Source of the DNA: Mesorhizobium sp. WSM4306 | GTDB lineage: Bacteria > Pseudomonadota > Alphaproteobacteria > Rhizobiales > Rhizobiaceae | Reading direction: 5' to 3' | Assembly (NCBI RefSeq): GCF_007003975.1 | Contig: NZ_VFTC01000043.1 | Location: forward strand, 1-42,325 | Length of the DNA: 42,325 nucleotides | Part shown: piece by piece, positions 17,001-26,151 of the stretch | Layout: each line of letters begins with the position of its first letter | Position numbering within the stretch: the first letter of the stretch is position 1 | Translations under genes and position numbers: made by a program | Notes under the pieces: model-generated | Told to the model about the DNA's origin: nothing | Databases searched by the model: none | The model's input: the letters and a program-made list of their open reading frames with translations, nothing else

Positions 17001-18321
17001 GTTCCTCTTGCCACATCTTCATGTCACCGCCCTCGCCGTATTTCGGGCGGTCGATCGTGTGCCCCATCAGCATGCGCCGAAGCTCCTCGTCCAGCCTACC
17101 GTTCTTCATCCGGTCTTCGAATGAATGGCGCAGTGAATAGACGGTGTGATTGTCAGTCGGGAACAAATTGTAGCTCTTGAAGTGCTTGTTGAGCAGGGCT
17201 GATAGCGACGCCTCGCGATCCTTGTACCGCGGGAAGCCCCTAGGATGCTTTTTGAACACCTCAAGCGCCACGCCGACCAGCGGCACCTTGCGTACCGACG
17301 AGGCGGTCTTGATCTCTCGTGGATCGTCGGGATCGTCGCGCGGCTCGACAGAAATATGCGGCACCTCATGATCAACATGAATGACACCGGCATGCAGGTT
17401 CGCGAGTTCGCTCGGCCGGGCTCCTGTCTCAGCGAAGGCAAGCACGATTCCTCGCGCCTCCTCATTGAGTGCTGCAAGCGCGCCAGGCGCAAATATCTTG
17501 TCGCGAATCCAGTCGGTCGGGAACGGCGGCCGACTGCGCTTCGACCTGTCGGTGAATGACAGATCGGCGAACGGATTCTTCTGTTCGGGGAATCCGAGAT
17601 GACGAAAGTAGTCGGCGTAGAGGGTTCGAAGGTTGCCCATGTTTCGGTTGCCTGTCGATGCCGAACGGTCCGCTCTCCCTTTTTCGGGTGCAATTCGGTC
17701 CAGCCAATATTTGTGCACTACTCGCGCGTCGTCGCGTGTGATCCCGCTCATTGGCTTATCCGCGATCAGACCAATGAAGACATCGACGCTCATTTCGCGC
17801 TTTGCCTTCCAGCGCTTCCTTTGGTCAGGGCTTTTGGTGCGGATTTCGTCGCGAGCAATCTCGTTGAAATACAGCTTCAGCGCTTCCGATATCTTATCGT
17901 CAGGGCGGGCGACCGCGCCGCCGACCGCGTCGATTGATGGCGATTTGGCAGGCTCCCCTATTGTGCTCTCGACCCGCTGCAGGATCGTATCGAGCGGGTC
18001 GGCAACCAAGATCTCGGCGAGTGGCCGATAGATGAACCCCAGCGACTCGGCTCGCTTGATGGCTTGGCGGTATCGGACACGCGCCGCCTGTGGATTTTCA
18101 CCCAACATCAACGAAGCCCACAACGCATTGTCGGCAGCCTCGTGGAGATCTCTGGCGGTACGCGCCTTTATGCGGTCGGTGGTGTCGAGGGCATGGCGCA
18201 CGAATACGCCACGCTCGTCGAGATCCCTGGCCTCTCTGGGCACCCGGCGGTAGTAATGGAAATGATCGCCCCTCAGTTGTAGGAAGCGGTCAGGATCATG
18301 CTCTTCGCGTCGTCTTCCCAC
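16960..18321 (-). CDS. Tyrosine recombinase (island integrase)
   Basis: This 453-residue protein has an N-terminal arm- and core-binding part (MGRRREEHDPDRF, then KISEALKLYFNEIA and following) and a C-terminal catalytic domain. Visible catalytic residues are Arg302 in ETGARPSELANL, Lys338 in REIKT, Arg398 in VYSLRHSF, His421 in MGHT and Tyr428 in RPKYGEG. The first His of the usual HxxR box is Tyr here, as in some other phage-type integrases. The start is GTG at 18321. It lies 129 bp from the 3' end of tRNA-His and reads away from it, so that tRNA is the likely attachment site. Tandem 12-bp repeats lie 26 bp upstream of its start. Confidence 0.93.
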   Translation of the reverse strand: MGRRREEHDPDRFLQLRGDHFHYYRRVPREARDLDERGVFVRHALDTTDRIKARTARDLHEAADNALWASLMLGENPQAARVRYRQAIKRAESLGFIYRPLAEILVADPLDTILQRVESTIGEPAKSPSIDAVGGAVARPDDKISEALKLYFNEIARDEIRTKSPDQRKRWKAKREMSVDVFIGLIADKPMSGITRDDARVVHKYWLDRIAPEKGRADRSASTGNRNMGNLRTLYADYFRHLGFPEQKNPFADLSFTDRSKRSRPPFPTDWIRDKIFAPGALAALNEEARGIVLAFAETGARPSELANLHAGVIHVDHEVPHISVEPRDDPDDPREIKTASSVRKVPLVGVALEVFKKHPRGFPRYKDREASLSALLNKHFKSYNLFPTDNHTVYSLRHSFEDRMKNGRLDEELRRMLMGHTIDRPKYGEGGDMKMWQEELMKIVLPFDPGIV

Positions 18322-18346
18322 GTTTCTAAAACACCATTTGTATCAC

Positions 18347-18370
18347 AATAGGTAACACAATAGGTAACAC
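18347..18370. repeat. Two tandem 12-bp repeats upstream of the integrase
   Basis: AATAGGTAACAC occurs twice in direct succession. Read toward the integrase the unit is GTGTTACCTATT, and a partial third copy (GTGATAC) follows. Such short tandem repeats beside an integrase and attachment site are candidates for arm-type recombinase or excisionase binding, or for an integrase operator. Confidence 0.6.
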
Positions 18371-18450
18371 GAAATGGAAAATCGTCGCAAGGCCTATCAC
18401 TGTCGGCGGAAAATTCTATAATAAATTCAATTACTTAGTGAGAAAGCCGG

Positions 18451-18495
18451 TGGTACCGTTGGCTGGGATCGAACCAGCGACCTCCGGATCCACAA
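18451..18495. other. Probable island attachment site in the 3' half of tRNA-His
   Basis: Tyrosine recombinases of this layout recombine in the 3' half of the tRNA gene and leave a duplicate at the far end of the island. I searched positions 1-18450 by eye for a copy of this segment and found none, so the partner site is probably left of the window. Confidence 0.55.
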
Positions 18496-18527
18496 TCCGG
18501 CGCTCTAACCATCTGAGCTACAACGGC
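18451..18527 (-). tRNA. tRNA-His (GTG anticodon)
   Basis: This is a full cloverleaf of 77 nt including the encoded CCA. The acceptor is GCCGTTG with CAACGGT, the anticodon stem is CCGGA/TCCGG with loop TTGTGGA (anticodon GTG), and the T arm is GCTGG-TTCGATC-CCAGC. The discriminator is A73 and the base at -1 is T, so the usual G-1:C73 pair of tRNA-His is not encoded. This is the known alphaproteobacterial exception. The 3' end faces the integrase at 16960-18321. Confidence 0.97.
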
Positions 18528-18680
18528 ACGTTCGCCTGAGCCAGATCGTGGTGAAAAATTCATTCTCCGAGATCCGCTCTGTCGTTCGGCGATGCGTCCA
18601 ATACGGTCTATCAGAGTCTAATTCAAGGCCTTTGATAAGGCAAAGCCCGGTTCCTCGAGCGGGCACCGCTTTTCAGCAGG

Positions 18681-18800
18681 CAAAAGAAAAGGCCGGCGGG
18701 AGGAGGTGCCGGCCTTTTCCTGTTACGAGCCAGCGGGAGGAGGTGCTGGCTGGTCACCCCGGGGAGCAGAGGGAGGAGGTTCCACTCGCCGGGTATTCAC
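18681..18800 (-). ncRNA. Anti-Shine-Dalgarno small RNA with three CCTCCTCCC motifs (cuckoo/CcsR-like)
   Basis: Read on the minus strand, the 10-mer ACCTCCTCCC occurs three times, at 18771-18780, 18735-18744 and 18698-18707. The second copy is exactly the loop of a perfect 7-bp hairpin (stem AGCCAGC at 18728-18734 with 18745-18751). The third is the loop of a perfect 11-bp hairpin (18687-18697 with 18708-18718) that ends in TTTTCTTTT and so acts as terminator. The stems differ in sequence while the loops are identical, which shows selection on the loop. Rhizobiales 'cuckoo' RNAs and Rhodobacter CcsR RNAs have such loops, which can pair with ribosome-binding sites. The RNA starts 76 bp or less after the phasin stop; whether it has its own promoter or is cut from the phasin 3' UTR is open. 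The 5' end is approximate. Confidence 0.82.
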
Positions 18801-18875
18801 TGAACAACTCTATCGCACATCTATTTGTCTGACAAAATGCGACGTTTTGATGCATGGTAGAGTTGTGCGTAATTA

Positions 18876-19334
18876 TTAGGCGGCCTTGATGTCCTTCAGG
18901 GCCTTCTCGAAAGCGGTCTTGACCGGCTTGGAGACCTCTTCGGCGGCCTTTGAAGCAACGGCCTGGAATTCCTTGGCCTGCTCGACGGTCGACTCGACGC
19001 GCTTGCGCAGGAAGGCGGTCTGCAGCTCGACGACTTCCGACAGCGACTTGGCGCCGATCAGGGCTTCGAGATGCGAGAAGCCAGCTTCGGCATTGGCGCG
19101 CAGAGCAGCGATGGTCTTGAGCGACAGGTCGCTGGAAACGGTCTTGGCGGTCTCGAAGGTCGACTCCAGAACTTTCTGGGTCTCTTCGGCGCCGGTCTTC
19201 AGCTTGGAATAGGCTTCCTTCGACTGCTCAACGCCCTTTTCGGCGAAAGCGCGGATCTGGTCGGTCGCCTTGGAGGCGTCGAAGCTCGGGAATTCAACGT
19301 TTTCGATGGTCTCAGCGGTTTTGGCCTTGGTCAT
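18876..19334 (-). CDS. Phasin family protein (PHB granule surface)
   Basis: This 152-residue protein has the phasin_2 pattern. A short N-terminus (MTKAKTAETIENVEFPSF) leads into a long amphipathic helical region with KGVEQSKEAYSKLK and LIGAKSLSEVVELQTAFLRK, and it ends in AFEKALKDIKAA. Phasins coat PHB granules and control their size and number. The start at 19334 follows AAGGACGGAAA. Upstream starts would add sequence unlike phasins. The promoter at 19395-19422 overlaps a TGC-rich dyad that could bind PhaR. The anti-SD small RNA lies immediately downstream. Other phasin-family proteins bind membranes rather than granules, so the PHB role is likely but not proven. Confidence 0.92.
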   Translation of the reverse strand: MTKAKTAETIENVEFPSFDASKATDQIRAFAEKGVEQSKEAYSKLKTGAEETQKVLESTFETAKTVSSDLSLKTIAALRANAEAGFSHLEALIGAKSLSEVVELQTAFLRKRVESTVEQAKEFQAVASKAAEEVSKPVKTAFEKALKDIKAA

Positions 19335-19394
19335 TTTCCGTCCTTTCGGGGGTAGCGGCTTTGACAAAAAGCCGTCTCGTTCATGTATGATGGC

Positions 19395-19422
19395 AATATA
19401 GCGGTTTTTTTGTGCGATGCAA
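19395..19422 (-). promoter_or_regulatory. Sigma-70-type promoter of the phasin gene
   Basis: On the minus strand TTGCAT (19417-19422) and TATATT (19395-19400) are separated by 16 bp. The predicted start of transcription lies about 50 bp before the phasin ATG. Confidence 0.6.
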
Positions 19423-19441
19423 TATCTTTGTTGCAGTGCAC
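19412..19441. promoter_or_regulatory. TGC-rich imperfect dyad, candidate PhaR operator
   Basis: GTGCGATGCAA (19412-19422) and TTGCAGTGCAC (19431-19441) form an imperfect inverted repeat matching at 9 of 11 positions, and it overlaps the phasin -35 box. PhaR repressors of alphaproteobacteria bind TGC/GCA-rich sites at phasin promoters. The assignment to PhaR is inference. Confidence 0.5.
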
Positions 19442-19557
19442 CATAAATTTCTTCCGTGACGTTACCCCGGGCAATACCCAAGGGCCGTTAACCAAGAGGC
19501 CAGAGATTCCATCTGCTTTCCGCCACGGCTTGTGGACCTTCGCCGCGCGGGCTTTTA

Positions 19558-19573
19558 TTAACAAAGCGTTAAC
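19558..19573 (+). promoter_or_regulatory. CtrA box upstream of the PdhS-like kinase gene
   Basis: TTAACAAAGCGTTAAC matches the full CtrA consensus TTAA-N7-TTAAC exactly. It lies 61 bp before the kinase start codon. A further half site, GTTAACC, is near 19487. Confidence 0.7.
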
Positions 19574-19633
19574 TGCAAATTGCCCGCCTTGTAGGTTCGC
19601 CAAGAGGTTTCACCGAAAGGGTCCGCCAAGCGC

Positions 19634-22600
19634 ATGCCTTCCGAGAACTACTCTTTCCTCGATGTCGCCGTGCTCGACGCGGTCCGCCGGCGCTTTGCCG
19701 CCGGCGACGCGATCGCGATTCTATCGGCTGATCTCGAACAGGTGATCTGGGCCAACGGGCCGGGCGCGGCGGTGTTCGGCTACCCCGATATCGAAGCCAT
19801 CATCGGCGCCTCGGCACAGCTGCCGCTGATCGCCAGGCGGCAGATCATGGCGACCGCCGGCTTCCCGAAGATCGGCAGCGACCGCGCCATCACGGTGCGT
19901 CTGGCGACCGGCATGACCAGCCGCGCCGTCGGCTTCCTGGCCAGTGCGGTGACCATGCCGGACGGCGAAAGCGCTATCATACTGGCGCTGCCGGCAGCGC
20001 AGACCGGCTCGCGCAGTGCTGCCGACATTGCGGCCCGCGCCATCAGCGGCTTTAACGAAGACGGCCATTTCATCGCCTTTGTCGACGCCGCCGGCACCGT
20101 CGAGGCGGCTTCGGATGGCTTTGCCGCGCTCGCCATCCGGCCTGAGACGCTGGCGGCGCTCGTCGCCGACGTGGCGAGCCAGGACGACCGCATCGTCAAG
20201 CGGCTGGTTCCCGGCGGCGCGACGTCCTATCCGGCGGGATTTGCCCGTCTGACCGAGTCCAGGCATCTGCTGGTGGTCATCGACGAGGATCACCTCCGGG
20301 AGGAAAATCCCGTCGGTGAGCTGGATGCCGAACCCGCTGCCGCGCGGCACGATGCGGGCCCGACGCAAGCCGCCCCAGAGGACGCAGTAACGGCGGATGC
20401 AGTAGCCGACCAACCCGCAGCAAGCGGGAGTCAGGGCGCACCGCTCGCGGTCGTGCCAGACGTCGCCGAGGCCGCTCCGAGAGCGACTGAGCATGACACT
20501 TCGGCGTCAACCGATACAAAGGCAGACGATCGCGGGCAGACCGGCCGCTCGCAGGCGGCGAACGACAGCGCGCCTGTGCAACATGATCATTGGTACTTCC
20601 ATGCCGGTGAAGAGCCGCAGGCGAGCGAGCCGGACAGCCCGGCACAAGCCGAGCCGGAATCGGCTGTGTCGGCCGAGAATGCGCTGCCGGACAGCGCTGC
20701 CACCTCGCCCACCCTGCCCCCCAATGTAACCTCACCGGCTGCGCCACCCTCCGCCCGCGAGATCGACCGCTCGGCGCCGCCGCTGCGTTTCGTCTGGCGC
20801 ACCGACGCCGACGGCAAGTTCAGCGCGCTGTCGCCAGAGTTCGCCGACATCGTCGGCAAGCCCGCCGCCGACGTGATCGGCCGCCGCTTCAAGGATGTTG
20901 CGACAATTTTCGGCCTCGATGCCTCTGGCGAGATCGCCGGCCTGCTCGAACGGCGCGATACCTGGTCGGGCCGCTCGGTGCTGTGGCCGGTTGCCGGCTC
21001 CGACCTCAAGATACCGGTCGATCTGGCGGCACTCCCCGTCTATGGCCGCAGCCGCGCCTTCGAGGGGTTCCGCGGGTTCGGCGTCGCCCGCGCCAGCGAC
21101 GCGGTGGTCGATCCGGAAGCGATCGGCATGGCGCTGGTTCCCAATGGCGTGCCACCGGCAGCAGTTGAGCCAGCGACGGAAGAGACTGTGGCGGAAGCTC
21201 CCAAGGCGGCCGATCCGTTCGAGGGCGAAGTGCCGGCGCTGACCATCGTGCCGAAGCAGGAACGGCGTTTCGCCGACAAGGTCATCCGGCTGGCCGAGCA
21301 TCGGCAGCCCGCCAATGATAAGGGCCTGTCGACGCTGGAACGCAGCGCTTTCCGAGAGATCGGCGAGCGGCTGAAGAAGGACAATCCCCCGCCGGAGCAG
21401 CCGGAGACCAGCACGCCGGCCGAACCTGCCAAGCCAGATCAGGTGGCGCCGGCCCAGGCCGGGCCGGACCACGCCAAGGCAGATCAGCCCAAGCCGGATC
21501 ATGTCGAGGTGGACCAGGCTGAAACGGCCGCGCCAGCCCAGCAACCGGAGGCCTTGAGCCCGGACGAGATCGTCCCGGCTGCGACAGTTGAGCCCTCGGC
21601 AACCGCACCCGAAAGCCCAACGGCCGAGACCGAACCGCCGGAAAGCGATGCCGAGGACGAAAAGGATCTGGCGCGGCTCGACGGCGCGCAGCCGGGCGAC
21701 GTCATTGCGGACAGCGAAGCAGGCGTGAAGGCGCCAATAGTCTCGCGCTCGCTGCTCGACTATGCCGATCCCGAACCAGGCTCCGTCAGCGGAGAAAGCA
21801 CCGAAGCGACGTCTTCCAACAGCAAATCGGCGCCGGCTTCCGAGCCGAATGAAACCAGCGCACAAGAGATCGTCGAGACCGCCGCGCCACAGCCGGCCGA
21901 TGCCGGCGAAGACGACAGCATGACTGCCGCCGATTTCCGCGATGCCGAGGACAATGAGGATTGGGCCCCGGCCGACGAGGCGACCGGTTCGGCCGTGCAA
22001 GGCGGGGACAGGGCCGGCGATGCGGACACAGCGCCGGCAGAACCGCCGCGCCTGAAAGTGCCGCCGCTCAAGCTTGAAGGGTTCGTGCCCTCGGCATTTT
22101 CGGCCGGAGATGAACACAAGGCGCCGGACACCTCGCTGCTCGGTAAATTGCCGGTGCCGCTGCTCATCCATTCCGGTGACGAGCTTCACTACGCCAATGA
22201 GGAATTCCTCGGCCTCACCGGCTATCACACGCTCGAGGATTTGAGCGATGCTGGCGGCCTCGACGCCTTGTTTGCCGATCCCTATTCTGAAGCGGCAGAT
22301 GAAAGCGACCACGCTCTCAGGCTGAAGACGCGCGAGGGCCAAGAATTTCCGATTGAAGCCATCCTGCGTTCGGTGCCGTGGCGCGCCGGCAAGGCGCTGA
22401 TGCTGGTGGTGCGGCGCACCGGCGACGATGAAGCGCCGGTGGCTGCGCATGTCGCAGCTGAAGAACAGACGCAGCCCGACGTTTCCGAGCTCAAATCGCG
22501 CATTGCCGAAATGCGAACCATCATCGACACCGCGACCGATGGCGTCGTGCTGATCGGCCGCGACGGCGATATCCGCTCGATCAGCCGGCCGGCCGAGGCG

Positions 22601-23608
22601 CTGTTCGGCTTCGACAGCGACGAGGTGATCGGCAAGCCGTTCGCTTCGCTGTTTGCCATCGAAAGCCAGCGCGCGGCGCGCGACTATCTCAACGGCCTGT
22701 CCGAGCCCGGCGTGGCGAGCGTCATGAATGATGGCCGCGAGGTGATCGGGCGGGAGGCGCAAGGGCGCTTCATCCCGCTGTTCATGACCATAGGCAGGCT
22801 GCCCAACGACAGCGGCTTCTGCGCCGTGGTGCGCGACATCACGCAGTGGAAGCGCGCCGAGGAGGACCTGACCCAGGCGCGCGCGGTGGCTGAGCGCGCC
22901 TCCTCGCAGAAGACCGATTTTCTCGCGCGCATCAGCCACGAAATCCGCACGCCGCTCAACGCCATTATCGGCTTCTCCGAGCTGATGGTGGATGAGAAGT
23001 TCGGCCCGGTCGCCAATGACCGCTACCGCGACTATCTGCGCGACATCAACCGCTCGGGCAATCATGTGCTCGACCTCGTCAACGACCTGCTGGACATCTC
23101 GAAGATCGAGGCCGGCCAGCAGGAGATGGACTACGAGGCGGTGTCGCTCAACGATACACTGGGCGAGACGGTGGCGATGATGCAGCCGCAGGCCAATCGC
23201 GAGCGCGTCATCATCCGCTCCAGCTTTGCTTCGCGGCTGCCGGAAGTGGTCGCCGACCTCAGAAGCGTGCGCCAGATCGCGCTCAATATCCTGTCCAACG
23301 CCATCCGCTATACGCAGGCCGGCGGCCAGGTGATCGTGTCGACAGCCTATGAAACCTCCGGCGACGTCGTCATGCGGGTGCGTGACACCGGCATCGGCAT
23401 GAGCCATGCCGAAATCGAGCAGGCGCTGAAGCCGTTCAAGCAGATCAACGCGCTGAAGCGCGGACGCGGTGACGGCACAGGCCTCGGCCTGCCGCTGACC
23501 AAGGCGATGGTGGAGGCCAACCGCGCCCGCTTCACCATCACCTCGACACCCGGCGAAGGAACGCTGGTCGAGGTCGCCTTCCCTTCAACGCGTGTGCTGG
23601 CGGAATAG
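19634..23608 (+). CDS. pdhS: PdhS-like PAS-domain sensor histidine kinase (cell-cycle control)
   Basis: This 1324-residue cytosolic-looking kinase has no membrane segment. PAS-like regions lie near residues 5-120, 380-500, 835-935 and 960-1075, separated by two long Pro/Ala/Glu/Asp-rich linkers (about 235-375 and 520-810). The HisKA domain has the phosphate-accepting His1102 in FLARISHEIRTPLNAIIGF. The HATPase domain (about 1190-1320) has VRDTGIGM and GDGTGLGLPL. MMQPQANRERVIIRSS and the ending LVEVAFPSTRVLAE closely resemble Brucella and Sinorhizobium PdhS kinases, which act through DivK to control CtrA and cell polarity. A perfect CtrA box lies upstream, fitting feedback control. It could be any of the PdhS/DivJ/PleC paralogues; PdhS fits best. 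Confidence 0.85.
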   Translation: MPSENYSFLDVAVLDAVRRRFAAGDAIAILSADLEQVIWANGPGAAVFGYPDIEAIIGASAQLPLIARRQIMATAGFPKIGSDRAITVRLATGMTSRAVGFLASAVTMPDGESAIILALPAAQTGSRSAADIAARAISGFNEDGHFIAFVDAAGTVEAASDGFAALAIRPETLAALVADVASQDDRIVKRLVPGGATSYPAGFARLTESRHLLVVIDEDHLREENPVGELDAEPAAARHDAGPTQAAPEDAVTADAVADQPAASGSQGAPLAVVPDVAEAAPRATEHDTSASTDTKADDRGQTGRSQAANDSAPVQHDHWYFHAGEEPQASEPDSPAQAEPESAVSAENALPDSAATSPTLPPNVTSPAAPPSAREIDRSAPPLRFVWRTDADGKFSALSPEFADIVGKPAADVIGRRFKDVATIFGLDASGEIAGLLERRDTWSGRSVLWPVAGSDLKIPVDLAALPVYGRSRAFEGFRGFGVARASDAVVDPEAIGMALVPNGVPPAAVEPATEETVAEAPKAADPFEGEVPALTIVPKQERRFADKVIRLAEHRQPANDKGLSTLERSAFREIGERLKKDNPPPEQPETSTPAEPAKPDQVAPAQAGPDHAKADQPKPDHVEVDQAETAAPAQQPEALSPDEIVPAATVEPSATAPESPTAETEPPESDAEDEKDLARLDGAQPGDVIADSEAGVKAPIVSRSLLDYADPEPGSVSGESTEATSSNSKSAPASEPNETSAQEIVETAAPQPADAGEDDSMTAADFRDAEDNEDWAPADEATGSAVQGGDRAGDADTAPAEPPRLKVPPLKLEGFVPSAFSAGDEHKAPDTSLLGKLPVPLLIHSGDELHYANEEFLGLTGYHTLEDLSDAGGLDALFADPYSEAADESDHALRLKTREGQEFPIEAILRSVPWRAGKALMLVVRRTGDDEAPVAAHVAAEEQTQPDVSELKSRIAEMRTIIDTATDGVVLIGRDGDIRSISRPAEALFGFDSDEVIGKPFASLFAIESQRAARDYLNGLSEPGVASVMNDGREVIGREAQGRFIPLFMTIGRLPNDSGFCAVVRDITQWKRAEEDLTQARAVAERASSQKTDFLARISHEIRTPLNAIIGFSELMVDEKFGPVANDRYRDYLRDINRSGNHVLDLVNDLLDISKIEAGQQEMDYEAVSLNDTLGETVAMMQPQANRERVIIRSSFASRLPEVVADLRSVRQIALNILSNAIRYTQAGGQVIVSTAYETSGDVVMRVRDTGIGMSHAEIEQALKPFKQINALKRGRGDGTGLGLPLTKAMVEANRARFTITSTPGEGTLVEVAFPSTRVLAE

Positions 23609-23638
23609 AGCCGCCCAACCCGGAACAGGCATAAAGAA

Positions 23639-23660
23639 AAGGCGTCCAACAGGACGCCTT
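23639..23660. terminator. Bidirectional terminator between the convergent kinase and aacS genes
   Basis: AAGGCGTCC-AACA-GGACGCCTT is a perfect 9-bp stem. On the minus strand it is followed by TTCTTTAT, giving a good terminator for aacS. On the plus strand only a weak T tract follows. Confidence 0.7.
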
Positions 23661-23865
23661 AAATGGATTTGCTGTCACAACGGGGCTTGAGCGAATCTGA
23701 TCCTCAGGGGACGAGGAACGGGATTTCTCCCTCAAGTTACGTGCGACTATCGACGCCGGGCCTTAACAACTCCTTACCGGCCGCCCAAAAAATTTACGAA
23801 TGTGTACCACTCGTGAAATCTAGGTAAATTCGACCGACATATCTCGTTAACCATGCCGACGGCGG

Positions 23866-25824
<1,959 letters not shown>

Positions 25825-26151
25825 GATCGATCCTCCTTGAAGCCGGTCGCGTCGCAAGACTGATATGCTTTTGTAATGCATGTCGTTGTCCCGGAACCGC
25901 TGCACACTTCCGGGCGGCATGCATTAGCCCCAGCTTTACAGGCGCCGCTGTCCCAAAAACGCCGCGCCTCGTAGCAGGCTGAAGCTGCATCGCTTATGCC
26001 TATCGCCATGCGGCAGAGCAAGATTTTGTTCAGCTAAACTCGGCCACATGTGCGCAATTGCCATCGCCGGGCCATAAAGACTTGAAATGCGTCAGCGCTG
26101 GGTTACACCCGTCGTGGCGATTTTTGGCGGAATGAAAGCATACGGGGCGAT
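25825..26151. other. Divergent intergenic region aacS/AsmA, 327 bp
   Basis: No gene is seen. An inverted repeat, CCCGGAA (25890-25896) and TTCCGGG (25908-25914), could form a hairpin in the aacS leader or bind a regulator. No clear promoter boxes were found. Confidence 0.45.

Noticed and set aside
1..18450. Second island attachment site, insertion sequences or CRISPR arrays
   Set aside because: By eye no copy of the tRNA 3' end, no transposase gene and no regularly spaced repeats were found. A computed repeat search would be needed to be sure.
20732..23407. Open frame of 891 codons on the minus strand opposite the PdhS-like kinase
   Set aside because: The kinase domains on the plus strand are unmistakable. 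The antisense frame shows no family motif and follows from the high GC content and codon bias.
23761..23776. CtrA-like site TTAACAACTCCTTACC
   Set aside because: It has one mismatch in the second half and lies between two convergent gene ends, where a promoter is not expected.
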